A DNA stretch of 64,000 nt. Origin: G963677085 sp963677085 (GTDB taxonomy: Bacteria > Planctomycetota > Planctomycetia > Pirellulales > Thermoguttaceae). Every line of letters begins with the position of its first letter. Position 1 is the first letter of the stretch. The notes beneath the pieces are model-generated. The model had not been told where the DNA came from. It searched no databases and saw nothing but the letters and a program-made list of their open reading frames with translations. The stretch is taken from the NCBI GenBank assembly GCA_963677085.2, contig CAXXFH010000006.1, positions 372,001-436,000 of the forward strand, written 5' to 3'. Both the position numbers and the translations under genes were made by a program. Below, piece by piece: positions 16,776 to 30,233 of the stretch.

Positions 16776-17321
16776 ATGAGCAAATACGTCAAGAACCTGA
16801 TTACCGAACACCTTCGCGAGCGGCTTCAGGACGTTCACGACGCCGTGTTGGTCAATGTGATCGGCATGGATGCCAACGCCAACAACCGTTTGCGTTCGGT
16901 CTTAGACGACAAGGGCATCCGGTTGATGGTGGTCAAGAATAGTTTGGCCGCCCGCGCGACAGAGGGGACCCCATTGGGGTCGATGTTCGAGGGCCTCGGT
17001 GGCTCGTCGGCCGTCTGTTGGGGTTGCGAAGATATCGTCAGCCTCTGCAAAGAGATTACCCGGATTGCCAAGGACGATGCCTACAAGGCATTTGAGCCTC
17101 GCGGCGGGGTAATGGATGGCGAGAGTTTCGACTCCGAGCAACTTGTCGAGGTGAGCAAGTGGCCCAGCCGTGCCGAACAGCTCAGCATGCTGTTGGGGCA
17201 GATTTTGGGTCCCGGGGCCAAGTTGTCGGCCCAGTTGCTTGGTCCGGGCAGCGCCTTGGCCAGCCAGATTGCCAAAAAGGCCGAAGGAGACGAAGACGGA
17301 GACACGGCCGAGGCCGAGTGA
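16776..17321 (+). CDS. rplJ: 50S ribosomal protein L10
   Basis: L10 (181 aa) anchors the L7/L12 dimers on the stalk. The N-terminus MSKYVKNLITEHLRERL matches the family; an upstream TTG at 16755 is less likely. VKNSLAARA and a C-terminal helical region followed by an acidic tail (EGDEDGDTAEAE) are visible. GGAAGGG lies 12 bases before ATG 16776. Confidence 0.96.
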   Translation: MSKYVKNLITEHLRERLQDVHDAVLVNVIGMDANANNRLRSVLDDKGIRLMVVKNSLAARATEGTPLGSMFEGLGGSSAVCWGCEDIVSLCKEITRIAKDDAYKAFEPRGGVMDGESFDSEQLVEVSKWPSRAEQLSMLLGQILGPGAKLSAQLLGPGSALASQIAKKAEGDEDGDTAEAE

Positions 17322-17490
17322 TCGTCGCTATGCCTACATTCCGGCGTTATTCTTTGGGAGTATCGCCGTGGTCCTACCCCGCAAGGGGTGGACGTTACGA
17401 ACCAACGATCCAACTTCCTTTGCGTGTAACGGCAAATCGAGCTTGACGTGAGCCGGCACGCCCAGTGACACTAGAAAGGACATTTAACCG

Positions 17491-17916
17491 ATGTCGACCG
17501 ACACTGTTGAACGCGAATTCTCCGCGACGACGAAGGAGCTTGGCGACAAGATCGCCGGCCTGACGCTGAAAGAGGCCAAAGAACTCAGCGACTACCTGGA
17601 AGACGAGCATGGCATCGAGGCCGCCGCCGGTGGCGCGGTCATGATGGCTCCCATGCCCGGTGGTGAGGGTGGAGGCGGCGAAGCGGCAGCCGAGCCGACC
17701 GAGTTCGACGTCGTCTTGGAAAGTTTTGGCGAAAAGAAGATCGGCGTGATCAAGGAAGTGCGTGCCGCGACAGGTTTGGGCCTGAAAGAGGCCAAGGATC
17801 TGGTCGAGGGCGTGCCTTCGAAGATCAAAGAGGCCCTGTCGAAGGAAGATGCCGAGGCCTTGAAGACCAAGCTCGAAGAAGCTGGGGCGACCGCCTCGGT
17901 GAAGCCAGCTGGTTGA
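17491..17916 (+). CDS. rplL: 50S ribosomal protein L7/L12
   Basis: L7/L12 (141 aa), the stalk protein that recruits translational GTPases. N-terminal dimerisation helices (LTLKEAKELSDYLED), an Ala/Gly-rich hinge (MPGGEGGGGEAAAEP), and a C-terminal domain with KKIGVIKEVRAATGLGLKEAKDLVEGVPSKIKE. Slightly longer than the 120-130 aa usual form because of the hinge and N-terminus. AGAAAGGA precedes the start. Confidence 0.97.
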   Translation: MSTDTVEREFSATTKELGDKIAGLTLKEAKELSDYLEDEHGIEAAAGGAVMMAPMPGGEGGGGEAAAEPTEFDVVLESFGEKKIGVIKEVRAATGLGLKEAKDLVEGVPSKIKEALSKEDAEALKTKLEEAGATASVKPAG

Positions 17917-18377
17917 TCGTACGGCAGGTCCCGACGAGCACTAAATTTGTTGATGACTGCGTTGAAAACAGGACTTGGGTTACCCGGCGAGATCACCACC
18001 GGTGGTCGCGATCGGCTACCCAGTCCTGTTGGCTACGCAGGTATCGACAGGAACAGACTGCATTTCTTCGCGAGCGTTACCCTCGCCGAGGGAACCGAAG
18101 GACGTGCGCGGGCAGAAACGGGTTGAGATTGCCTACTTCCCCCAAGCTTCCGGAAGACCTGGGAGTCGCGGCGGTCGGTGTGTGCTGCGCCACCGCCGGA
18201 GGGAGACTCTGCGCTGGGGGTATGTCGTCAATGCCTTCCCGCAGGCCTGCCCCTTTGCCCTTAGATGGGCGATCGTCGTTTGCCCTAGCGGTGCCGTTAG
18301 CTCGGCGTCTCGTCGTTACTTCGGCTCCCTTTGTATTGCTCCTGAACCTCACACACCTCGCAGGAGGGTGATCCCTT
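17917..18377 (+). other. rplL-rpoB gap with a long hairpin
   Basis: This 461-base gap has open frames but none resembles a protein family. A 13-bp hairpin occupies 17967-18030 (described separately). The strong ribosome binding site AGGAGGG for rpoB is at 18362-18368. Confidence 0.6.
17967..18030 (+). promoter_or_regulatory. Long rplL-rpoB hairpin (candidate processing or attenuation site)
   Basis: AACAGGACTTGGGT (17967-17980) pairs with ACCCAGTCCTGTT (18018-18030), 13 bp with one bulged T. Inside is the self-complementary ACCACCGGTGGT (17995-18006). No T run follows, so it is not a classical terminator. In E. coli the same gap contains an attenuator and an RNase III site that set the ratio of ribosomal proteins to RNA polymerase. 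Confidence 0.5.
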
Positions 18378-21300
18378 ATGGCTATCCCCGCCCAACGACG
18401 TCTACTCCCGGATGAAGTCCGTCGATTTGGCAGCCTTCGGGCACCGCACCCGATCCCCAATCTCACGGAAATCCAGACTGGCAACTACCAGGTTTTCCTG
18501 CAGTACGAAACGCCCGCCGGCAAACGGAACGACCAGGGCATTGAAAGTGTATTGCGCGAAATCTTTCCGATCGAGTCGTACGATAAGACGTTGCGGCTGG
18601 AATACCTGGGTTACGAGCTGGGAAAACCGCGTTACGAGCCCGACGAATGCCGCCAGTTGCGTCTGACCTTCGGTCGGCCGTTCAAGGTGCGCCTCCGCCT
18701 TACCAAGGAAGAGCCGGTCGAGGAGGAGGTTTACCTTGGCGATATTCCGATCATGATCGGCGGCGGTGAGTTCATCATCAACGGAGCCGAACGCGTCGTG
18801 GTCAGCCAGTTGCACCGTAGCCCCGGTGTCGACTTCGTGCTGGATACCGAAACGGGTACTGATCGCAAGCTGCACAGTTGCCGGATTATTCCGGAGCGCG
18901 GTAGCTGGATCGAGTTGAACGTTACTCGCAAGGAATGCCTTACCGTACGCATCGACCAGAGCGGCAAGTTCTCGGTGATGACGTTGCTTCGGGCGATGGA
19001 CGCGCAGTATTGCGATGATGCCGACCTACTTCGGGTGTTCTACGAGACGGAAAAGGTCAAGGTGGTCGACGGCCGTAGTGCCGTGAAGATCGAAGGCAAG
19101 CTGGCGATCGGGGATATCGTCTATCCGAGCGACAGCGAGCGAGCCGGTGAGATCCTCGTTGAGTGTGGGCAGAAGATCACCAAAAACGTGGCGGAGACGA
19201 TCTGCACCTCGGGCCTGAAAGAGGTCGAGGTGATGGACGACCCGAAGAATCCCTTGCTGTTGAATGCCCTGGGCGAAGACAACACGGCCAGCCACGAAGA
19301 GGCGTTGTTGCGGATCTATCAGCGGCTTCGTCCAGGCAACCCGCCGCAGTTGGAGAAGGCCCGGGCGCTGTTCCACGAGAAGTTCTACGATACGAACCGC
19401 TATCGTTTGGGCCGGGTAGGGCGCTTCCGCATCAACCGTAAGCTGGGATTGAACATCTCCGAAGAGGAGATGACCCTGCGGCCGGACGACCTGATCGCTG
19501 CGATCAAATATCTGCTGAATCTGCGCAACGGCGAGGGCGGAGCGGAGATCGACGATATCGACCATTTGGGCAACCGGCGCCTGCGAACCATCGACGAGTT
19601 GGCCTGCGACGAACTGCGCAAGGGCTTCCTCAAACTTCGCCGCACGGTTCAGGAGCGGATGAGTCTGAAGGATGTCGAAGACATGACGCCCCGCAGTCTC
19701 GTCAACCCGAAAAGCATCTCGGCGGCGATCGAATATTTCTTCGGCCGCGGTGAGCTTTCTCAGGTGGTCGACCAAACGAACCCACTGTCGATGCTGACAC
19801 ACGAGCGGCGTCTTTCGGCCTTGGGTCCCGGCGGTTTGAACCGCAAGCGGGCGGGCTTCGAAGTCCGCGACGTGCATATCTCGCACTACGGGCGTATTTG
19901 TCCGATCGAAACGCCGGAAGGTACGAACATCGGCCTGATTTCGAGTTTGGCCATTTACGCCACGATTGACGAATACGGCTTCCTGGTTACACCGTACCAG
20001 AAGGTCAAAAACGGAAAGTTGACCGACGAAATCGAGTGGCTCCGAGCGGACCAGGAGCACGAGGCCTTGTTGGCTCCGGCCGACGCCCCGATTGAGGGCG
20101 GCAAGATCGTCGGCGAAACCATCATTGCCCGGCACCACGGCGACTTCGCCATGGTTCCGGCCGAGACGGTGGAATACATCGACGTGGCCCCGGCACAGAT
20201 GGTGGGTGTATCGGCCGGGTTGATTCCGTTTTTGGAGCACGACGACGCCAACCGTGCTTTGATGGGCTCCAACATGCAGCGTCAGGCGGTGCCCTTGTTG
20301 ATCACCGAAGCGCCGCTGGTGGGAACCGGCATGGAACTGGAATCGGCCCGCAACTCCAGCATGCTGGTCCGGGCGGCGCGGAAGGGTACGGTGACCTATG
20401 TCGACGCCGACCGGATCGAAATCGACGGCGATGTGTATCCCTTGCGAAAATTCGTTGGCCTAAACGAGCGGACCTGCCAAAACCAGAAACCGATCATCTC
20501 GCTCGGCGACACGATCGAAGAGGGACAGGTTATCGCCGACGGGGCGGCCACCTGCCGAGGCGAACTGGCCCTGGGGCGTAACGTGCTGGTGGCCTTCATG
20601 GCCTGGGACGGCTTCAACTTCGAAGACGCCATCATCATCAGCGAAGAACTCGTGGAGAGCGATACGTATACCTCGATCCATATCGAGGAGTTCGACATCG
20701 AAATCCGCGAAACCAAGCTCGGACGCGAGGAGTTCACTCGCGACATTCCCAACGTCAGCGAGAAGCAGTTACGCAACCTCGACGAGAGCGGGATCGTGCG
20801 GATAGGAACGTACGTCTGCCCGGGCGACATTCTCGTCGGCAAGGTTTCGCCGAAGTCGAAGACCGAGTTGACGCCGGAAGAGAAGCTGCTGCACGCCATC
20901 TTCGGCCGAGCGGGCGAGGACGTTAAAAACGATTCGCTCGAAGTTCCTTCCGGTGTGGAAGGCATTGTGATCCATACCCAGAAGTTCTCCCGCCGGATGA
21001 GCCTCTCGGAGGAGGAGCGCAAGGCGTTCGAGGAATCCCTGAAGCAAACGGAAGCCGAAGGCAACGCCAAAGTGGCGGCGGCATTTGGCACGCTGGTTAC
21101 CCAAATCGAGGAGGTGCTCAAGAAGGCACTCACCGACGAAGACGGCAATCCGTTGGTGCAGGATCAAGAGCACCGCTTTGTGGCCGAACAGGCGCAAAAC
21201 TTCAAGCTGGCTTCGCTCGACATTCGTAGTCCCCAGCGGAAGGCTGAGGTCGAAAAGATCTACGCGATCTATTGGCCGGCCGTCGAGGCGGCGATCGACG

Positions 21301-22091
21301 CCAAGGACCGCAGTCTCAACTCGATGAAGCGTGGCGATGAACTCCGCAGCGGCGTGCTGCAAATGGTCAAGGTGTATATCGCCGCCAAACGGGTGATTTC
21401 GGTGGGCGACAAGATGGCGGGGCGCCACGGAAACAAGGGTGTGATCTCCAAGATCTTGCCCAAGGAAGACATGCCCTACTTGGCCGACGGCACGCCGGTG
21501 CAGATCATGCTCAATCCGCTGGGCGTTCCCAGCCGTATGAATGTGGGTCAGATTTTGGAGACCCACCTGGGTTGGGCCGCAGGGAAGCTGGGATTCCAGG
21601 CCATCACCCCGATTTTCGACGGGGCGGATGAAGAGGACATTTACAAGTGTCTGGAGGAAGCCGGCTTGCCCGCCACGGGTAAGGCCCAACTTTACGACGG
21701 TCGCACGGGCGAGCCGTTCGAGCAGTTGTCGACGGTGGGCTACATCTACATGCTGAAGCTACACCACCTTGTCGACGACAAGGTACACGCCCGGAGCACG
21801 GGTCCCTACTCGTTGATCACCCAGCAGCCCTTGGGCGGTAAAGCCCGCTTCGGCGGTCAGCGATTTGGGGAAATGGAAGTGTGGGCGTTGGAGGCTTACG
21901 GTTCAGCTTACATTCTTCAGGAATTGCTTACCGTGAAGAGCGACGACGTCGAAGGGCGCACGAAGATCTACGAGTCGATGGTCAAAGGCGAAAATACGTT
22001 GGAGGCCGGAACACCGGCGAGCTTCGACGTGTTGACCAACGAAATTCGCGGTCTGGGACTGAACATGCAATTGGAAAAAGCGCGGATGTAA
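18378..22091 (+). CDS. rpoB: DNA-directed RNA polymerase subunit beta
   Basis: RpoB (1237 aa). [45 protein letters not shown] and [18 protein letters not shown] are the fork-loop/rifampicin region; in E. coli numbering D516, H526 and S531 are retained while F514 is Val. [13 protein letters not shown] and [27 protein letters not shown]-like motifs (here [13 protein letters not shown]) are near the C-terminus. A lineage-type insertion rich in Glu/Lys (about residues 872-970) precedes the GNKG motif. AGGAGGG lies nine bases upstream of ATG 18378. It is followed by rpoC. Confidence 0.98.
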   Translation: [1237 protein letters not shown]

Positions 22092-22343
22092 CCGCCGGGA
22101 ATTCTTCGTTGCGGTGGACATGGCCTTCGGGATGTTCGCCGTTCGAGGTGCCCCGATTATCCCACGGAGGCGTAAAGCAGCAATGTCCCGTCAATTCAAG
22201 TGTTTCGGGAGGAGCGTGGCGCGGCACGCTTCGGTAACTTGCCTGTGTTGCTTTACGGTTACTAGAACATTAGCCACTGACTCGCATTGGCCGACCAGCT
22301 ATCCCCGATCGGCTCGCGGCCCATCTCCAAAGGAGTGCCAGCA
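22092..22343 (+). other. rpoB-rpoC gap
   Basis: A 252-base gap, longer than the usual few tens of bases between these genes. Short self-complementary segments are present (for example GTAACTTGCC to GGTTAC near 22231-22262), but I see no gene, terminator or recognised repeat. Confidence 0.5.
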
Positions 22344-26738
<4,395 letters not shown>

Positions 26739-26894
26739 GATACGCGAAATAACTCCAATGCCGAGTTTCCCCCCTCTGGGGGTGGGTTTTGTTTGGCCGC
26801 CGGAGCCGGGGGCATTGACAAACCTACGAAACTTGGCAGAATTGAGAGTTTCCCTAAGTAAATAGACTGGGTTCATAAGTAAACGGGATAATCC

Positions 26895-27266
26895 ATGCCT
26901 ACGATCAATCAGTTGGTCCGCAAGCGACGCAAGACGCCGCGTAAGTTCAGCAAAGCGCCGGTGTTGGACCGGTGTCCGCAGAAGCGGGGTGTTTGTCTTC
27001 AGGTGAAGACGATGACGCCCAAGAAGCCGAACTCTGCATTGCGGAAAATCACTCGTGTGCGGCTTTCCAACGGCAAGGAAGTTACCGTTTACATCCCGGG
27101 CGAAGGGCACACTCTGCAGGAGCACTCCATCGTGCTTGTGCGCGGGGGCCGTGTTCGCGACCTGCCGGGCGTTCGCTACCAGGTAATCCGCGGTGCGCTG
27201 GATACCCTGGGGGTCGACGATCGCCGCCAGTCGCGCAGTCGTTACGGAGCCAAGAAGCCGTCGTAG
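26895..27266 (+). CDS. rpsL: 30S ribosomal protein S12
   Basis: S12 (123 aa) acts in decoding at the A site. TPKKPNSALRK retains Lys43, and the loop HSIVLVRGGRVRDLPGVRY has Arg at residue 88 (codon CGC, 27156-27158) where most bacteria have Lys. A Lys-to-Arg change at this position is a known streptomycin-resistance substitution in mycobacteria. The gene lies 156 bases after rpoC and starts the str part of the cluster. Confidence 0.98.
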   Translation: MPTINQLVRKRRKTPRKFSKAPVLDRCPQKRGVCLQVKTMTPKKPNSALRKITRVRLSNGKEVTVYIPGEGHTLQEHSIVLVRGGRVRDLPGVRYQVIRGALDTLGVDDRRQSRSRYGAKKPS

Positions 27267-27328
27267 CCCGCCGGCGAGCAATCAGGGCTGGTGGCCATGT
27301 GCCGATGCCAAGCCATCGCCTTTTTGTA

Positions 27329-27431
27329 CTAGGATCAAAGATCGTTAACTTTTCGACAAAGTCTAGCGATCAACGAAAGCCGGTTACTACCTGGGTGCGA
27401 TAGTACCGGTTTGGTTGGCGACTTTGTCGCC
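27329..27431 (+). promoter_or_regulatory. Structured leader motif A, copy 1 (upstream of rpsG)
   Basis: About three quarters identical to 35134-35235 over 81 aligned bases with one gap. P1 is CTAGG/TCTAG (27329-27333 / 27362-27366). P2 is CAAC/GTTG plus a U-G (27370-27374 / 27414-27418). P3 is GGTGC-GATA-GTACC (27394-27407). P4 is GGCGAC-TTT-GTCGCC (27417-27431). Several pairs differ from copy 2 by compensatory changes. P2 and P4 share two bases, so they may be alternatives. The element ends 67 bases before rpsG. Confidence 0.6.
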
Positions 27432-27497
27432 TTGTGAGAATTAACGGCGTTTTCGCCAATCAACTACACGTCAGCCGATAGCAACGAAGCCAAGATC

Positions 27498-27968
27498 ATG
27501 GGCCGCATTACTGCCAGCGAAAAGCAACTCGTCGGGGATCCTAAGTACGGAAACCGCGTGGCGAGCAAGTTCATCAACTGCCTGATGTGGGACGGCAAGA
27601 AGACCACCGCCGAGCGCGTGTTCTACAATGCGATGAACGTCATCAGCAAGAAGGTCTCCGATGTGGAGCCGATCGAGGTGTTCAACCAGGCGTTGGACAA
27701 CGTGAAGCCCAATATCGAGGTTCGGTCCAAGCGGGTCGGTGGTGCTTCGTACCAGGTGCCAATGCAGGTGAGCAGGAAGCGTCAGCAGTCGCTGGCCATC
27801 CGCTGGATTCTGCAGGTGTGCCGCGACAAGAAGGGCCGGCCGATGCACGAATCGCTGGCCGCCGAGTTGCTGGCCGCCTACAACCGCGAGGGTGCAGCCA
27901 TGACCAAGCGCGAAAACGTCCACCGTATGGCCGAGGCCAACAAGGCGTTTGCCCACTTCGCGTGGTAA
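27498..27968 (+). CDS. rpsG: 30S ribosomal protein S7
   Basis: S7 (156 aa), the assembly-initiating protein of the 30S head. Matching segments are GDPKYGNRVASKFINCLMWDGKK, EVFNQALDNVKPNIEVRSKRVGGASYQVP and the C-terminal NREGAAMTKRENVHRMAEANKAFAHFAW. It is separated from rpsL by 231 bases that contain motif A. In E. coli S7 represses its own translation by binding the rpsL-rpsG gap. Confidence 0.98.
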   Translation: MGRITASEKQLVGDPKYGNRVASKFINCLMWDGKKTTAERVFYNAMNVISKKVSDVEPIEVFNQALDNVKPNIEVRSKRVGGASYQVPMQVSRKRQQSLAIRWILQVCRDKKGRPMHESLAAELLAAYNREGAAMTKRENVHRMAEANKAFAHFAW

Positions 27969-28031
27969 TTCGGCTAGAGTACAATAGCGCCGTGCTGGGA
28001 CCGTTCCCGGTGCGGCGTTTGCTTGCGCATA

Positions 28032-28115
28032 GGAGTTTTCAGTCGGCAGTCTCCAGTTGTCTGTTGCCAGACTGGCAGCCCGTACTGAAAACTGAAAACT
28101 GACAGCTGAAGACTT
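28032..28115 (+). repeat. Low-complexity GAAAACTGAAAACTG tract before fusA
   Basis: A direct tandem ACTGAAAACTGAAAACTGAC (from about 28083) leads up to the fusA start. An inverted copy begins at 28032 (AGTTTTCAGT pairs with ACTGAAAACT at 28083-28092), so the whole rpsG-fusA gap folds into a long hairpin. Confidence 0.6.
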
Positions 28116-28121
28116 CCATCC

Positions 28122-30194
28122 ATGCCCGACGACCTGACCAAGCTCCGTAATATCGGCATTATTGCCCACATCGACGCCGGGAAGACCACGGTCACCGAGC
28201 GGATGCTGTTTTATTCTCATTTCACGCATCGGGTGGGCCGGGTCGACGACGGTACGGCCACTACCGACTACGATCCCGAGGAGCAGCAGCGGGGAATCAC
28301 CATCAACTCGGCCTGCGTGACGTTGCCCTGGAAGGAGATCACGATCAATCTGATCGACACGCCCGGCCACGTCGATTTCACCGCTGAGGTGGAACGCAGT
28401 CTCCGCGTGCTCGACGGCGGGGTGGTGGTCTTTAGTGCCCGGGAGGGCGTCGAGGCTCAAAGCGAGACCGTCTGGCGGCAGGCCGACAAATATCACGTGC
28501 CGCGCATCGCGTTTATCAACAAGATGGACCGCGAGGGGGCCGACTTCTACGCCACGATCGACGAGATTGAAAAGCGACTGGAAGCCAAGCCTGTGCCCAT
28601 TACTCTGCCGGTCGGCGCTGGGCCACCACACTTCGACGACGCCTTTCGCGCGGTCATCGATTTGATCGAGATGAAGATGCTCGTTTTCGCCCGTGAGAGC
28701 GAAGGGGCCGACATCTCGGTCGAAGACATCCCGGCCGAACTCGAAGACGACGCCCTGATGTGGCGCAGTCAGATGCTCGACCACCTGTCGCTCTACGACG
28801 ACGAACTGACAGAATTGCTGCTCTCGGAAGAGCCGGTGCCCAGCGATCTGATTCGCTCGGTGATTCGCGATGTCACGCTGCACAACTTCATGGTACCCGT
28901 GCTTTGCGGTTCGGCTTTGGACGGCATTGGAGTGCAGCCCGTCTTGGATGCCGTGGCGTGGTATCTTCCCAGTCCGGCCGACATGCCGCCGGTCGAGGGT
29001 GTCGATCCGAAGAAGGAGGGCAAGAAGCTCCATCGCAAGCCCGACCCCAGCGAGCCCTTTTGTGGTCTGGTCTTCAAAATCCAGGCCGACAAGCACGGCG
29101 ACCTGCATTACCTTCGGGTGTATTCCGGTCGGCTCAAGGCCAACAGCCGGATGTACAACCCGACGAAGGATCAAAAAGAAAACGTCCCGCAGCTCTGGCG
29201 AATCCAATCAGACCGCCGCAAGCAGGTCGACGAGGTCACGGCGGGCGACATCATCGGCATCATCGGGTTGCGCCACAGCGTTACCGGCGATACGTTGTGC
29301 GAAACGAAGCACCCCATCGTGCTCGAATCAATCACCTTTCCGGAGACGGTCGTTTCAATGGCCATCGAACCGGAAAACTCCACCGAGCGAAAAAAACTGT
29401 CCGAAGTGCTCGACATGATGCGGCGCCAGGACCCCACGTTTCGAGCGATCGAAAGCGAGGAAACCGGCCAAACGCTCATTAGCGGCATGGGGGAATTGCA
29501 CCTAGAGGTTATCAAACACCGCCTCTTGCGCGACTACAAGCTTAACGTTCGGGTACACAATCCGCGGGTAAGCTATCGGGAAACGATCGAGAAAACCGTC
29601 GAGGTGACCGGCGAGTGCCACCGCACGTTGGGTGGGCAGAAGCTCTTCGCCGAGCTGACGATTCGCATGGAGCCCATGCCCGAGGGCAGCAAACCGGTCG
29701 TCTGGTCGGAGTGTAAAGGCGACCAGATCCCGGGCGAACTTCTAAGCGCGGCGCTCGACGAACTGGGTAGCCAGGGCGAAGGGGGCGGCACTTTCGGTTT
29801 CCCGCTGATGCAGGTGAAAATCACCGTGCTCTCGGGCGTCGCTCAGGAGAACGAATCGACCCCGATGGCCTTTCAAATGGCCGCCGGCGACGCCTTCCGC
29901 AAGGGGCTGCACGAAGCGGGTGTGGTACTTCTGGAGCCGATCATGCGGCTTGAAGTGACCACGCCCGAGGACCACCTCGGCGAGATCGTCAGCGACCTGC
30001 AACAGCGCCGCGCGATCATCACCCGAACGCAGGTGCGCGGCAAGAGTACGGTGATCGAAGCCCAGGCCCCGCTAGCCAGTCTGTTCGGCTATTCGTCGGC
30101 CATGCGAGGCCTCACGCAAGGCCGAGCCACCTGCACCATGGAACCCTCCAGCTACGGCCCGGCACCGCCAGACGTGTTGCAGAGCTTTATGTAG
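28122..30194 (+). CDS. fusA: Elongation factor G
   Basis: EF-G (690 aa) catalyses ribosomal translocation. G1 is AHIDAGKTT, switch I is DYDPEEQQRGITI, G3 is DTPGHVDF and G4 is NKMD. Domains II to V follow (SGMGELHLEV; EPIMRLEVTTPEDHLGEIVSDLQQRR). Planctomycetes carry the spirochaete/planctomycete/deltaproteobacterial EF-G subtypes, and DYDPEEQQRGITI differs from canonical EF-G; I cannot assign the subtype without alignment. It follows rpsL and rpsG as in the str operon, but no tuf or S10 operon follows. No Shine-Dalgarno is visible before ATG 28122. Confidence 0.93.
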   Translation: MPDDLTKLRNIGIIAHIDAGKTTVTERMLFYSHFTHRVGRVDDGTATTDYDPEEQQRGITINSACVTLPWKEITINLIDTPGHVDFTAEVERSLRVLDGGVVVFSAREGVEAQSETVWRQADKYHVPRIAFINKMDREGADFYATIDEIEKRLEAKPVPITLPVGAGPPHFDDAFRAVIDLIEMKMLVFARESEGADISVEDIPAELEDDALMWRSQMLDHLSLYDDELTELLLSEEPVPSDLIRSVIRDVTLHNFMVPVLCGSALDGIGVQPVLDAVAWYLPSPADMPPVEGVDPKKEGKKLHRKPDPSEPFCGLVFKIQADKHGDLHYLRVYSGRLKANSRMYNPTKDQKENVPQLWRIQSDRRKQVDEVTAGDIIGIIGLRHSVTGDTLCETKHPIVLESITFPETVVSMAIEPENSTERKKLSEVLDMMRRQDPTFRAIESEETGQTLISGMGELHLEVIKHRLLRDYKLNVRVHNPRVSYRETIEKTVEVTGECHRTLGGQKLFAELTIRMEPMPEGSKPVVWSECKGDQIPGELLSAALDELGSQGEGGGTFGFPLMQVKITVLSGVAQENESTPMAFQMAAGDAFRKGLHEAGVVLLEPIMRLEVTTPEDHLGEIVSDLQQRRAIITRTQVRGKSTVIEAQAPLASLFGYSSAMRGLTQGRATCTMEPSSYGPAPPDVLQSFM

Positions 30195-30233
30195 GAGCTG
30201 GATGCTAGGGACGAAAGATGAGGGGGGAACTGG

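Noticed and set aside
17913..18371. Open frames of about 150 codons in the rplL-rpoB gap
   Set aside because: They overlap a 13-bp hairpin and the rpoB ribosome binding site, and their products are basic, Pro/Arg-rich and without homology cues.
26757..26790. Intrinsic terminator after rpoC (CCCCC-TCT-GGGGG)
   Set aside because: The stem is short, the loop small and the T stretch (GGGTTTTG) poor; rpsL follows closely and read-through is likely.
27351..27400. Motif A as a c-di-GMP (GEMM) riboswitch because of CAAAG and GAAA blocks
   Set aside because: The order and spacing of the GEMM consensus (GCAAACC, ACGCAAAGCC, CGGCCTA, GGTAGCGGGG) are not present.
27391..27410. Resemblance of GGGTGCGRTAGYACCG in motif A to the T-box sequence AGGGTGGNACCGCG
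   Set aside because: The segment folds as a local hairpin (GGTGC-GRTA-GYACC), there is no stem I with a specifier, no terminator follows, and the downstream genes are not amino-acid related.
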